Shown here: positions 23,208 to 31,619 of the stretch, in pieces
Numbering within the stretch: position 1 is the first letter of the stretch
Layout of the letters: every line of letters begins with the position of its first letter
From: Ignavibacteriales bacterium
GTDB lineage: Bacteria > Bacteroidota > Ignavibacteria > Ignavibacteriales > Ignavibacteriaceae
Assembly: GCA_015709675.1 (NCBI GenBank)
Contig: CP054182.1
Coordinates: 2,583,448-2,647,447 of the forward strand
Direction of reading: 5' to 3'
Length of the DNA: 64,000 bases
Made by a program: the position numbers and the translations under genes
Notes under the pieces: generated by a model
What the model was told of the DNA's origin: nothing
The model's input: the letters and a program-made list of their open reading frames with translations, nothing else
Databases searched by the model: none

Positions 23208-25174
23208 TAAATCCTAATCCAGGTAAGCATCCTCAGGAGTCAGAAGACCAGGGTAAGAAAACCCGGGCTGAAGAGACTGAAGCAAAAAAGAAGAAAGAAA
23301 AAGGTGTCGGCTTTTTCCCTCTGATGGGATTTGGCCTCTTTTTTATCGTTACAGGCCTGTATATATATATGTATATCATGCAGGGTGTTTTTGGCAATGA
23401 CGACTACATGGAGTACCTGACCCCGGCCGGTTTTATGGGACTGTTAAAAGGGGAAGAGAAAATTAAAATCGGAATTCTCTATTCCCAGTATACCGAAAAC
23501 CTCCTGCCTCCAGGTAATACTTCACTTAATGATAACATTGTCATCTGGAAACGGTTTTTGTCACAGTATAAACTTACTTATACCGTGCTTGCAGATTCAG
23601 ATATAGAAAAAGGACATCATAAGGAATATTCTCTCCTTATTTTGCCCAGTTCGAAAGCGTTAAGTGATCTTCAGTACCGGAATCTGAAATCATATATAGA
23701 CCGAGGCGGTTCCATTTTTGCGACCGCTGGTACTGCATCCTTCACTGAAAAAGCAAAATGGCGCGGCTGGATATTCTTTAATGAAATATTCGGAGTGAAA
23801 TTCCGTGCTGAAATTCCGCATGATATTGTAACCCGAATCCATACACTACGAGGCGGGCTGCCAATAACATCAAATATACCAGCCGGATATCCTCTTAAAA
23901 TTGCCACATGGGATCGTCCTATTGCAGTTGAAGTGCTTGAACCGCGTGCGGAACAGGCGAGTTTTTGGTATAACTACCGTTTTGATGAAGGCCTCGTAAG
24001 AGAAGGACTTACAAAAAGCGCAGGAATAGTCTTTGGAACCTACGGTAAGGGACGCTTTGTATGGATGGGTTTTGATGTAAACTCAGTAATTGGACGGCAG
24101 GAAGACTACGTTAATTTTGATAAACTTTTTAATAACTCAGTCAACTGGCTTCTCCGGCTTCCGATAGCTTATGTGAAAGACTGGCCAGGGGATTATAAAG
24201 CTGCTGCTCTGATTACTCCGACTGTCGTTGAGCAGCCCGGAAATATTGCCAATCTTTTTCCCATATTAAGTTCTGAAAATGTAAAGGCAAACTTTTTTGT
24301 TGATCCTTCGGTAGCTGAATCCTATCCTGATCTCATAAGAAGGATGGCAGGGTACGGAAATATCGGAGCGATAGGGGATATAGGTTTTATGTTATCAATT
24401 AACGATACCATAAATAAACTGAATGACCTGCCAACACAGTTTAATAAGGTAAAGAGTGCAAGAGATAAACTCTCAGCGATATCAAATACAAAAGTTTATA
24501 GTTTCCTTCCGGCAAACGGATTGCTGAATGATGACACCTATATGGCGCTTATCAGAAGCGGTTATAAAGTTGTTCTAACCGATTCTCTTACAGACCGTTC
24601 AGTTCCGCGTGTTGTTATTAAAGGTGACAGCGCAGTTATTGCAATCACCAAGACCGCCAGAGATGATTATGAAGTAATCAGGGATTATGGTCTGTATCAG
24701 CAGGAATTCCAGGTTTACACATACAGAGAAGATATTGAACGGGTTCTTTTTGAAAGGGGTTTGTATATCTTTAAGATGCACACAGAATATCAGTGTCTTC
24801 CTGAAAATGTCTGGGTAGCAAGAAATGTTATCCGGATGTTAAAGGAAAGACAATTCTGGATGACTGATATTAATAAACTGTATGACTGGTGGGTGCAAAG
24901 GAACAGAATTGAAATCAGAGTTATGCCCCGGAGTTCATCCAGAGTAGCGGTTGTTGTTACAAACCCCGGCAGTGATCTGATAAAAGAGTTTACTCTTTCG
25001 GTTGAACTTGAAAGTAAAACAGATAATTTTAAGATTTCATCAGAAATTATCGGTACCAAGATTCCGAAGTTCAATTTTAACCCCGCGTCAAAGAAGCTCG
25101 ATCTTTTTATCAAAGATTTGAAAGCGGGACAGTCAAGAAGTTATTTAGTAGATTTTGAACGCGTTGATGTCTGA
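23198..25174 (+). CDS. Membrane-anchored protein with ThuA/GATase-like and inactive deacetylase-like domains
   Basis: 658 residues. Residues 1-40 are charged and Lys/Glu-rich; one membrane helix spans ~44-66. A region at ~88-320 resembles ThuA or class-I amidotransferase-like flavodoxin folds (KIGILYSQY..., YSLLILPSSKALSDLQYRNLKSYIDRGGSIFATAG). Residues ~325-565 follow the NodB polysaccharide deacetylase layout (DYKAAALITPTVVE..., NVKANFFVDPSVAESYPDLIRRM, GLLNDDTYMALIRSGYKVVLTD). The catalytic motifs are not there: the TFDD strand reads LITPTV and the HxxxH region reads YGNIGAIGD. A beta-rich C-terminal domain ends the protein. It takes the place of PgaB/PelA-type periplasmic modifiers and may bind rather than deacetylate the glycan. 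It overlaps both neighbours. Confidence 0.72.
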   Translation: MEIVNPNPGKHPQESEDQGKKTRAEETEAKKKKEKGVGFFPLMGFGLFFIVTGLYIYMYIMQGVFGNDDYMEYLTPAGFMGLLKGEEKIKIGILYSQYTENLLPPGNTSLNDNIVIWKRFLSQYKLTYTVLADSDIEKGHHKEYSLLILPSSKALSDLQYRNLKSYIDRGGSIFATAGTASFTEKAKWRGWIFFNEIFGVKFRAEIPHDIVTRIHTLRGGLPITSNIPAGYPLKIATWDRPIAVEVLEPRAEQASFWYNYRFDEGLVREGLTKSAGIVFGTYGKGRFVWMGFDVNSVIGRQEDYVNFDKLFNNSVNWLLRLPIAYVKDWPGDYKAAALITPTVVEQPGNIANLFPILSSENVKANFFVDPSVAESYPDLIRRMAGYGNIGAIGDIGFMLSINDTINKLNDLPTQFNKVKSARDKLSAISNTKVYSFLPANGLLNDDTYMALIRSGYKVVLTDSLTDRSVPRVVIKGDSAVIAITKTARDDYEVIRDYGLYQQEFQVYTYREDIERVLFERGLYIFKMHTEYQCLPENVWVARNVIRMLKERQFWMTDINKLYDWWVQRNRIEIRVMPRSSSRVAVVVTNPGSDLIKEFTLSVELESKTDNFKISSEIIGTKIPKFNFNPASKKLDLFIKDLKAGQSRSYLVDFERVDV

Positions 25175-26474
25175 AATGTATCGTAAAAAATTAATGAGAT
25201 TATTGGCAGCAGCGGTGCTGTTATCAGGAGTATTTTTAAACTACAACTGTGCAGATAGTGTAACGGGCTCGGATAAACTTCCGCCGAATGTAATACTCTA
25301 TAAACCCTCATCAAATGATACACTTCTTGTTCAGCGCTATGAAGTTATTTATGATGCAAGCGATGATCAGAAAATTGCATCGGTCGATCTCTATATTAAT
25401 GATCAGTTCAGAGAGAGATTTGCACCACCGCCTAACGCAGCAAGACCAGCGGTGTACTGGAATATGGACACTACTTTGGCCGGAAATACCCATACAGTTC
25501 ATCTGATAGTAACTGACGCAAGCGGAAACAGCGTAAAAAGTGAAGTAAAAACCAATATCTTCGTAACTTTAACAAAGGATCCTCCGTCTGCTCCGTTCGA
25601 TCTGCAGTTAAAAAATCTTACGAGCACCCTTGTAAATATTTCCTGGAAAGATACGTCAAGATTTTCCAAGGGATATGAACTGTGGAAAAAAACCGGGTTC
25701 TCAGGGAATTATGTTAAATACAGAACATTTCCTGCCGGGAGTTTTAATACAAATGATGTATTGTCAGATCCTGAAGGGGAATACTATTACAAGATACGTT
25801 CGTTTAATGAATATGGTTACTCTATTTTCGGAGAAGAAGTAAATACCTCCGGAGCAGGCGGTTCCATAAATGTTTCGCCTCCGACAAAACTTACAGTAAA
25901 AGTATTTGGAACCCAAAAGACCGTGTTGACATGGCAGGATAATGCAAATAATGAAAATTACTTTGGTATAGAGCGTTCAAGGGAATCTGGAGAATTTGAA
26001 CAGGTTGGAGTAGTGCCTCTGAATTCTACAGGTTTTACTGATTCTGCAAGGGGTCTTGCAGCCAATGTAACCTATACATACAGAATAAAAGCATATTCAA
26101 CAACAGATTCATCCTGGTCTGGAGGCAGGACGGTTACTATGTCTTCCTTTAACATTAACCGGCCAAGCGGTCTCACTGCTCAGCAGGTTTCACCAACCAG
26201 AATAAATCTGACATGGGTTGATAACAGTAATTTTGAAATCCGGACATTTGTTGAACGTAAGGAAGGTCCTGCAGGTCAGTTCGTGGTCGTAGGCAGTTCA
26301 GGCACCGATATATCAGCATATAGTGATACTACATTTCCTTCAGGAACATTATTATATTACAGGCTTCAGGCATTTGACGGCAACGGTTACTCTGAGTATT
26401 CAAATGAATTAAACATCATTTCCTCAGGTAAACCCGTTATTCTTCAGGATAAAAAACAATTAAAGACGAGATAA
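25167..26474 (+). CDS. Fibronectin type III repeat surface protein, probable lipoprotein
   Basis: The preferred start is ATG at 25167 (overlapping the previous stop) or ATG at 25176; a longer TTG reading from 25155 only adds residues before the signal. The export signal LMRLLAAAVLLSGVFLNYNC ends in a Cys, but the lipobox (NYNC) is not canonical, so lipidation is uncertain. An Ig-like domain (PPNVILYKPSSNDTLLVQRYEV) is followed by three fibronectin type III domains (PPSAPFDLQL, PPTKLTVKVF and RPSGLTAQQV starts, each with a TWxDN- or SWKD-type strand). It probably binds glycan or partner proteins outside the inner membrane. There is no T9SS sorting domain. Confidence 0.78.
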   Translation: MSEMYRKKLMRLLAAAVLLSGVFLNYNCADSVTGSDKLPPNVILYKPSSNDTLLVQRYEVIYDASDDQKIASVDLYINDQFRERFAPPPNAARPAVYWNMDTTLAGNTHTVHLIVTDASGNSVKSEVKTNIFVTLTKDPPSAPFDLQLKNLTSTLVNISWKDTSRFSKGYELWKKTGFSGNYVKYRTFPAGSFNTNDVLSDPEGEYYYKIRSFNEYGYSIFGEEVNTSGAGGSINVSPPTKLTVKVFGTQKTVLTWQDNANNENYFGIERSRESGEFEQVGVVPLNSTGFTDSARGLAANVTYTYRIKAYSTTDSSWSGGRTVTMSSFNINRPSGLTAQQVSPTRINLTWVDNSNFEIRTFVERKEGPAGQFVVVGSSGTDISAYSDTTFPSGTLLYYRLQAFDGNGYSEYSNELNIISSGKPVILQDKKQLKTR

Positions 26475-26475
26475 C

Positions 26476-29400
26476 GTGGCACCATCAAAGGATATAAGAC
26501 TTCCTTCTGAGATAATTATACCTCTCATTGAAGGTCAGCCGTTCCCGGGAATCATTATTAACAGGAATGGCAACATACTTGCTGCGAATAAACCGGCAAG
26601 ATCGTTTTTCTCAATGCAGAGTGACGATCTTACTTTGTTTGAATTATTCGATGCTGAAGACAGGGAAAAAATCACCCGGATAATTGAGTCGGCATTAAAA
26701 TTCAATGGTGAGACAGTAGAGTATGCCGAGGTAACCCTGCAGGGGAAAAAAGTATCTCTTGAACTCTCAATCAATGCAGTTAAGGATGAGACCGGAAGCA
26801 AATATCTTTTTGTGAAAGTGAACCTTCCTTTTCAGGGAGGAACCGCGAACAGAGGGAAAGCCGGTTTCGGTCTGACCATTTCATCTGAAGATCTTTCCGG
26901 TCTGATCAGAAATAAAAAAATTGTCTCGGTCATCGAAAGCGTTAAATCATCGTTCCCGTTTACCTTTTTAGGTAAAAGTAAAATACAGAATGAGATTAAT
27001 AAACTAGCTGAGCTGTTTTGGATAAAAGACAGTAATAATAATTTTCTGCTTGTTAATAACCGGTTTTCTTCACTGTTAGGACTGAAATCCGCACAGTTGG
27101 AAGGCCGTTCTGAAAGAAATTTTCTTCCCCAGTATTATCTGGATTTATATAAGACAATAGATCAGTACGTAAAGGAGACACTCAGTTATTTTATTCTCGA
27201 AGGGATTCCGCTTAAAGGTTTTGCATCCTTAAAAAATTATCAGTCAATTGAGTTTCCTCTTGTTGATGCAGAAAACCGGGTACAGGCAATTATAGGAATC
27301 GGTCAGAAGAGGGAGAGCGGCACTGAAGGCAGTTCGGAGAGTGATGAGTCAGGCAATCTTCAGCTTTTCAGACATCTTCCAAAGCCGTATTGCATTATTG
27401 ATGAGGCCGGATCCATAAAAACTATTTCATCTTCATTCGAAAGTTTATTCTCCGTTGAAGAATCATTCATCACCGGAAGACAATATTCGGATGTGTTTCC
27501 TGAACAGCTATCCCATGCAATACGCGGTTTTCTGAGCGCAGGCAGGCAGTCACAGGAAATTAATCTTTCACTTACTCAGCAAAATGGGGAACAGACACAA
27601 TTTCATGTTACTCTGACAAAAGTAATAAACGAAGTATCCGCTTCTTTCAGAATTATCGTCGGAATTGAAAGGACAGCAGACTTTGATAATCTTGAAGAAC
27701 TGCTTAAAAGCAGGGGAAAAATGTATGATATTCTTATTCAGAGCAACCCGGAACCGATTTATGTTTACAGCACAGAGAATCTCCGTTTCATAGAAGCTAA
27801 CCCTTCCGCCCTGGAATTATATGGGTATACCCGGGATGAATTCCTGCAGATGGATCTTACAGACTTATATACACCTGAGGATATACAGTCCCTACTTGAA
27901 TCAGGGCAGGGCAGTGCTCCCGTAAACCGGTTTAACGGACCGTATAAACACCGTAGAAAAGACGGGGAAACCTTACATATTGAGCTTTGTAAAACAACAT
28001 TTCTTTTTGAAGGTAAGGAAGCTCACTTTAATGTAGTCCGTGATGTGAGTGAAAAGCTAACTATTGAAAAGAAATTCACGGCATTCAGAAATGTTGTCGA
28101 AAACACGAGTGATATCATAATCGTTACGGATAATGTCGGCTTCATCAGAGAAGTGAATGCCTCAGTGATGGAAAATCTTGGTTATCGTCCCGCCGAACTT
28201 ATTGAATCAAGTTTTATTTCTCTGGCATCAGATGAACACAGAGGACTGATTAATACATCCGTGTTCTATTCCCAGACAGCAGTATCAGGCAGGATTTCTG
28301 TTGATCTGAAGAAAAAAGACGGTTCGGTAATCCCCGCGAATATAGCATTTATACCTGTGGAGGGTGAGAATAATCAGATTGAGTCCTTTAATCTGATAGT
28401 TTCCACAAAACAATCAGGCGGTGAAACTGTACGTGAAGTTGAAAAAGTTGTAATCAAGGAAGTTGTTAAAGAAGTAGAAAAAATTGTTCCTGGTCCTGCA
28501 GGTACTGATGTTCTCACCAGAAAAGGCGGACTGGATCCTGCCCAAATTGGTACAATTTTTCATGAAATCCTCACACCGATTAATGTGATACTCGGCTTTG
28601 TTCAGGAAATTAAGGAAAGCCTTGGTGCTCCGAACTCTGAGCAGCAGGAGGCAATGGACTATATATCCCAGAACCGGGATAATCTTCTTGACACGATGAA
28701 TACCATTGCGGAATATGCCAAACTGAATCTGGTGCCTGAAGAATCAATTTCTGAACTCAGAGCTACTCTGCTTCTTGAGGAGGTAGCGGAAGAACTTGAA
28801 AGTCTCACAGATTCACTGAAAAAGAGTCTGGTCTTTTCAAAAGTCTCTGCATCGCTCAGTTTTGAAGGATACCCGTCGCTTTATAAGAGTTTCATTGTTT
28901 CACTTGTAAAAATCTGCTTTAAGATTTCAGTTGAAGAGCAAATTTATATCTCCGCGCAGGCGGTTGATAACAACAGATTTGTGATTTCGCTAAAAGACAA
29001 TATCGGAAAAGTTTCAAGTGAATTACTCAATAATCTGGTTAATTTATTTAATCAGAATGATATTTCCTTCGTACGTTCCTTCAATGTTTCACGTTATGCA
29101 GCATTAGCAGTCAAAAAACTGGTTTCGATGCTCGGCGGAAAAGTTGAAATACTTGGCAAAGGTGGAAAACCATTTGAAGTTGGAATCATCTTCCCTTATA
29201 AAGCCGAGCCGATATTGCCTGAAACTGCAGAAGCAGAAGTCCGGCCGGAGGAACCTGTTCTCTCAGAAGAACATGAAGAAGAAAATGAGCCTCTTACTGT
29301 ACTTCAATCTCCTATGAGCGAGCCGGCTATTCAAACGCCATTTGCTGAAAGGCAAATGACCGCAGGATTTGAACGTCAGACTCCTGAAGTGCCTTATACA

Positions 29401-29943
29401 CCCAGTCATATTCCTCCTGTTGTGCAGAATCAGCCGCCTCCGCCTCCCAGAAGTACTCAAATGGCACCTCCTGTTCATGCACCGGTTACACCGGTTTCTC
29501 ATCCCGGCATGACTCCGGTTGTTTCGGCGAGCCATCAGGAGCCTGTGCAGCAGATTTTGGAATTGTCATCACTTTCTTGTCTCTACATAGAAGATCAGGT
29601 AGATTCACAAATTCTGTTCAAGGTTCAGATGAAGGAACTTGGAAAGATGGAATTTGCGGTGAGTTTTGAGGACGCCCTGCCAATTATTACTTCACAGAAA
29701 TTTGATTTTATCGTGATGGATATCAATCTGCAGGGAGAGTATAATGGCCTTGATGCATTAAAAATGATACATAAAATGCCGGGCTTTGAAACTTTGCCGA
29801 TTATCGCAGTAACTGCTTATGTTCTTCCAGGCGACAGAGAGAAATTCATTGCAGCAGGCTTCAACGATTTCATCTCAAAACCAATTTTCCGTGAAAAAAT
29901 GATTGAGGCAATGGAAAAAATATTCAGGAAAAAAATCGTTTAA
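26476..29943 (+). CDS. Multi-PAS hybrid sensor histidine kinase with C-terminal receiver
   Basis: 1155 residues, start GTG one base after the preceding stop, no clear membrane helix, so a cytoplasmic sensor. Several PAS modules span ~1-660 (e.g. GRNFLPQYYLDL, EANPSALELYGYTRDEFLQM, NASVMENLGYRPAELIESSF). A coiled-coil of alternating Glu/Lys/Val (~662-680) leads to a dimerization helix with FHEILTPINVILGF (His696). The ATP-binding domain is divergent: the N box reads LVKICFKIS and the G1 box LKDNIGK, so autokinase activity is uncertain. A Pro-rich linker (~910-1030) joins a receiver domain with phospho-acceptor Asp1082 (VMDINL) and Lys1135 (SKPI). Encoded at the end of the polysaccharide locus, it may control it. 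Confidence 0.87.
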   Translation: MAPSKDIRLPSEIIIPLIEGQPFPGIIINRNGNILAANKPARSFFSMQSDDLTLFELFDAEDREKITRIIESALKFNGETVEYAEVTLQGKKVSLELSINAVKDETGSKYLFVKVNLPFQGGTANRGKAGFGLTISSEDLSGLIRNKKIVSVIESVKSSFPFTFLGKSKIQNEINKLAELFWIKDSNNNFLLVNNRFSSLLGLKSAQLEGRSERNFLPQYYLDLYKTIDQYVKETLSYFILEGIPLKGFASLKNYQSIEFPLVDAENRVQAIIGIGQKRESGTEGSSESDESGNLQLFRHLPKPYCIIDEAGSIKTISSSFESLFSVEESFITGRQYSDVFPEQLSHAIRGFLSAGRQSQEINLSLTQQNGEQTQFHVTLTKVINEVSASFRIIVGIERTADFDNLEELLKSRGKMYDILIQSNPEPIYVYSTENLRFIEANPSALELYGYTRDEFLQMDLTDLYTPEDIQSLLESGQGSAPVNRFNGPYKHRRKDGETLHIELCKTTFLFEGKEAHFNVVRDVSEKLTIEKKFTAFRNVVENTSDIIIVTDNVGFIREVNASVMENLGYRPAELIESSFISLASDEHRGLINTSVFYSQTAVSGRISVDLKKKDGSVIPANIAFIPVEGENNQIESFNLIVSTKQSGGETVREVEKVVIKEVVKEVEKIVPGPAGTDVLTRKGGLDPAQIGTIFHEILTPINVILGFVQEIKESLGAPNSEQQEAMDYISQNRDNLLDTMNTIAEYAKLNLVPEESISELRATLLLEEVAEELESLTDSLKKSLVFSKVSASLSFEGYPSLYKSFIVSLVKICFKISVEEQIYISAQAVDNNRFVISLKDNIGKVSSELLNNLVNLFNQNDISFVRSFNVSRYAALAVKKLVSMLGGKVEILGKGGKPFEVGIIFPYKAEPILPETAEAEVRPEEPVLSEEHEEENEPLTVLQSPMSEPAIQTPFAERQMTAGFERQTPEVPYTPSHIPPVVQNQPPPPPRSTQMAPPVHAPVTPVSHPGMTPVVSASHQEPVQQILELSSLSCLYIEDQVDSQILFKVQMKELGKMEFAVSFEDALPIITSQKFDFIVMDINLQGEYNGLDALKMIHKMPGFETLPIIAVTAYVLPGDREKFIAAGFNDFISKPIFREKMIEAMEKIFRKKIV

Positions 29944-29948
29944 TTTTC

Positions 29949-29979
29949 TTTGAAATCTCATTAAAATACCATAAATATG
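29949..29979 (+). promoter_or_regulatory. Candidate lexA promoter
   Basis: TTTG (29949-29952) and TAAATATG (29972-29979, one mismatch to TAnnTTTG) are 19 bp apart. The -7 element lies inside the candidate LexA operator, as expected for autorepression. Confidence 0.4.
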
Positions 29980-29985
29980 TATGGT
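29968..29985. promoter_or_regulatory. Candidate LexA operator (SOS box) upstream of lexA
   Basis: ACCATA-AATATG-TATGGT is a perfect 6-6-6 inverted repeat, with flanking AAAA and TTTT continuing the symmetry. It lies 20 bp before the lexA start, the usual place for the autoregulatory site. The sequence differs from the E. coli and Bacillus boxes, as LexA boxes do between phyla. Confidence 0.6.
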
Positions 29986-30004
29986 GTTTTAATATTATTA
30001 TGAG

Positions 30005-30637
30005 ATGACAAAACTACTTAGTCCTGTTCAAAAGAAGATTCTGGATTATCTGTTATGGAAAAAAGATAAAGACGGAATCCCTCCTACGCTCGCAGAAATA
30101 GCTGAGCACTTTGGCTATAAAAACCGTTCAACGGTAAAGCAGCATCTTGAAGCCCTCCATAAAAAGAAGTATATCCGTAAAATTGATAAGATAAACAGGG
30201 GAATAGAGATTCTTAAGAAAGACCTTTTCTTTAAGAGTTATCCTCTGCATGGTGAAGTTGCCGCCGGCGATCCGATTCTCTATTATAACAACGTGTTAAA
30301 TACTGCAGAACTGCCTTCTGCTCTGAGAATTCCATCCGACTCCTTCCTTTTGAAGGTGAGGGGTGACAGTATGAAGGATGCATACATCTTTAACGGAGAC
30401 GTTTTAATAGTGAAACCTGCTCAGGAGGTTATAAATGGTCAGCTCATTGTCGGGGTGTTTGAGGATTCCGCTTTAGTAAAGAAAATATTTGTGCTCAAAG
30501 ATTCCATTGAACTTCACCCTGAAAACCCTGATTTTAAGCCAATTGTCATAAAAGAAAAAGATACAGCAAAATTTCGGCTTATCGGACTGGTAGTCGGGGT
30601 ATACCGCACCGTTGCCCCTCCGCGGCAGGTGTCATGA
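30005..30637 (+). CDS. lexA: LexA SOS repressor
   Basis: 210 residues, the usual LexA length. The N-terminal winged helix-turn-helix (LSPVQKKILDYLLWKKDKDG, then TLAEIAEHFGYKNRSTVKQHLEAL) is followed by an S24 latent protease domain. The self-cleavage site is Ala87-Gly88 (EVAAGDP) and the catalytic pair is Ser122 (RGDSM) and Lys159 (ALVKK). RecA-stimulated self-cleavage would induce SOS genes. The helix-turn-helix recognition helix differs from that of E. coli, which fits the unusual palindrome found upstream. The stop overlaps the next gene by 4 nt, so the DUF72 gene is likely part of the SOS transcript. Confidence 0.95.
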   Translation: MTKLLSPVQKKILDYLLWKKDKDGIPPTLAEIAEHFGYKNRSTVKQHLEALHKKKYIRKIDKINRGIEILKKDLFFKSYPLHGEVAAGDPILYYNNVLNTAELPSALRIPSDSFLLKVRGDSMKDAYIFNGDVLIVKPAQEVINGQLIVGVFEDSALVKKIFVLKDSIELHPENPDFKPIVIKEKDTAKFRLIGLVVGVYRTVAPPRQVS

Positions 30638-31512
30638 ACTGGCATATTGGTACTGCAGGCTGGTCTTATAAAGATTGGGAGGGCAGTATTTACCCCAAAA
30701 GCAAAAAAGCCGGCAGCGATTACCTTGAGTATTATGCGCAGCTCTTTTCTGTTGTAGAGGTGAATGCAACCTATTATTCGTATTTGAATCCGGATTATGC
30801 TTTATCCTGGGTAAAAAAAACTGCGGACAATCAGGAATTTGTTTTCACCATCAAACTGCATCAGGATTTTACGCATAAACGCCATTACTCTAGTCAAAAC
30901 GTTAAATCCGTCCGTTCGTTATTCGATAACTTGTCCGGAGAGGGAAAACTTGGCGGGGTGTTAATACAGTTTCCCTACTCTTTTGTAAAAAATCACGATA
31001 ATGCCCGTTATGTTAACGATCTGGATGCTCTTTTTAATGAATACCGGCTTTTTTATGAGTTCAGGCACAAATCCTGGTTTTGCGAACTGCCATTATTATT
31101 AACCTCCGGGAGGCAGATTAATGTTTGCTCAATAGACCAGCCGGTAATAGGGGAGGCGCTTCCGTTCAACGTACAGACAGTGATACGTGACGGATATGTC
31201 AGGCTGCATGGAAGGAATAAACCTGCCTGGGAAGAATCTATCAAAAAATTCTCCCAGAATCTGCAAATGAAAGATCCAAATGCCAGGTATCATTACTATT
31301 ACAGTCCGTCTGAAATGCAGGAAATCCGGCTAAAAATAGAAAAAAAGGCAGAAAACGCAACGGGAGATGTTTTTGTAATCTTTAATAACCACCCTTTCGG
31401 ATATGCGCCGGCAAATGCGCTGGAATTAAAAATACTGCTGGAATCCTTAAAACCAGAGATTCCGATGCACATTGCCCTGAATTTTCCGCGGCTTGCCGGT
31501 TTAATAAAATAA
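30634..31512 (+). CDS. DUF72 (YecE-like) family protein
   Basis: 292 residues of the DUF72 TIM-barrel-like family, shown by WHIGTAGWSYKDWEGSIYPK at the start, EVNATYYSYLNPDYALSWVKKT, FVFTIKLHQDFTH and the late FVIFNNHPFGYAPANAL (the family usually shows a YFNND-like form here). Its biochemical function is unknown. It overlaps lexA by 4 nt (ATGA), so it is translationally coupled and probably induced with lexA; a link to DNA damage has not been shown in the sequence beyond this. Confidence 0.9.
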   Translation: MNWHIGTAGWSYKDWEGSIYPKSKKAGSDYLEYYAQLFSVVEVNATYYSYLNPDYALSWVKKTADNQEFVFTIKLHQDFTHKRHYSSQNVKSVRSLFDNLSGEGKLGGVLIQFPYSFVKNHDNARYVNDLDALFNEYRLFYEFRHKSWFCELPLLLTSGRQINVCSIDQPVIGEALPFNVQTVIRDGYVRLHGRNKPAWEESIKKFSQNLQMKDPNARYHYYYSPSEMQEIRLKIEKKAENATGDVFVIFNNHPFGYAPANALELKILLESLKPEIPMHIALNFPRLAGLIK

Positions 31513-31619
31513 TAATGTTAATGAAAAATTAACCTGTCAGGGGAGGGGGAATGAAAAAATTTAGAAAAATTTGGATTATTTTGCATGTTAATTCTAAACT
31601 ATTTTGAAAGATCTGCCTG

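Noticed and set aside
25155-25323. TTG start at 25155 for the fibronectin gene
   Set aside because: ATG codons at 25167 and 25176 give a normal export signal; the TTG adds only four residues before it and has no ribosome binding site.
31517-31533. GTTAAT-GAAAA-ATTAAC inverted repeat after the DUF72 gene
   Set aside because: AT-rich 6-bp arms with no T tract and no second copy seen; too weak to call a terminator or operator.
31570-31590. Sigma-54-like TTTGGATTATTTTGCATG before the T9SS cargo gene
   Set aside because: The spacing between GG and GC is 8 bp rather than the required 10, so it does not fit a -24/-12 promoter.
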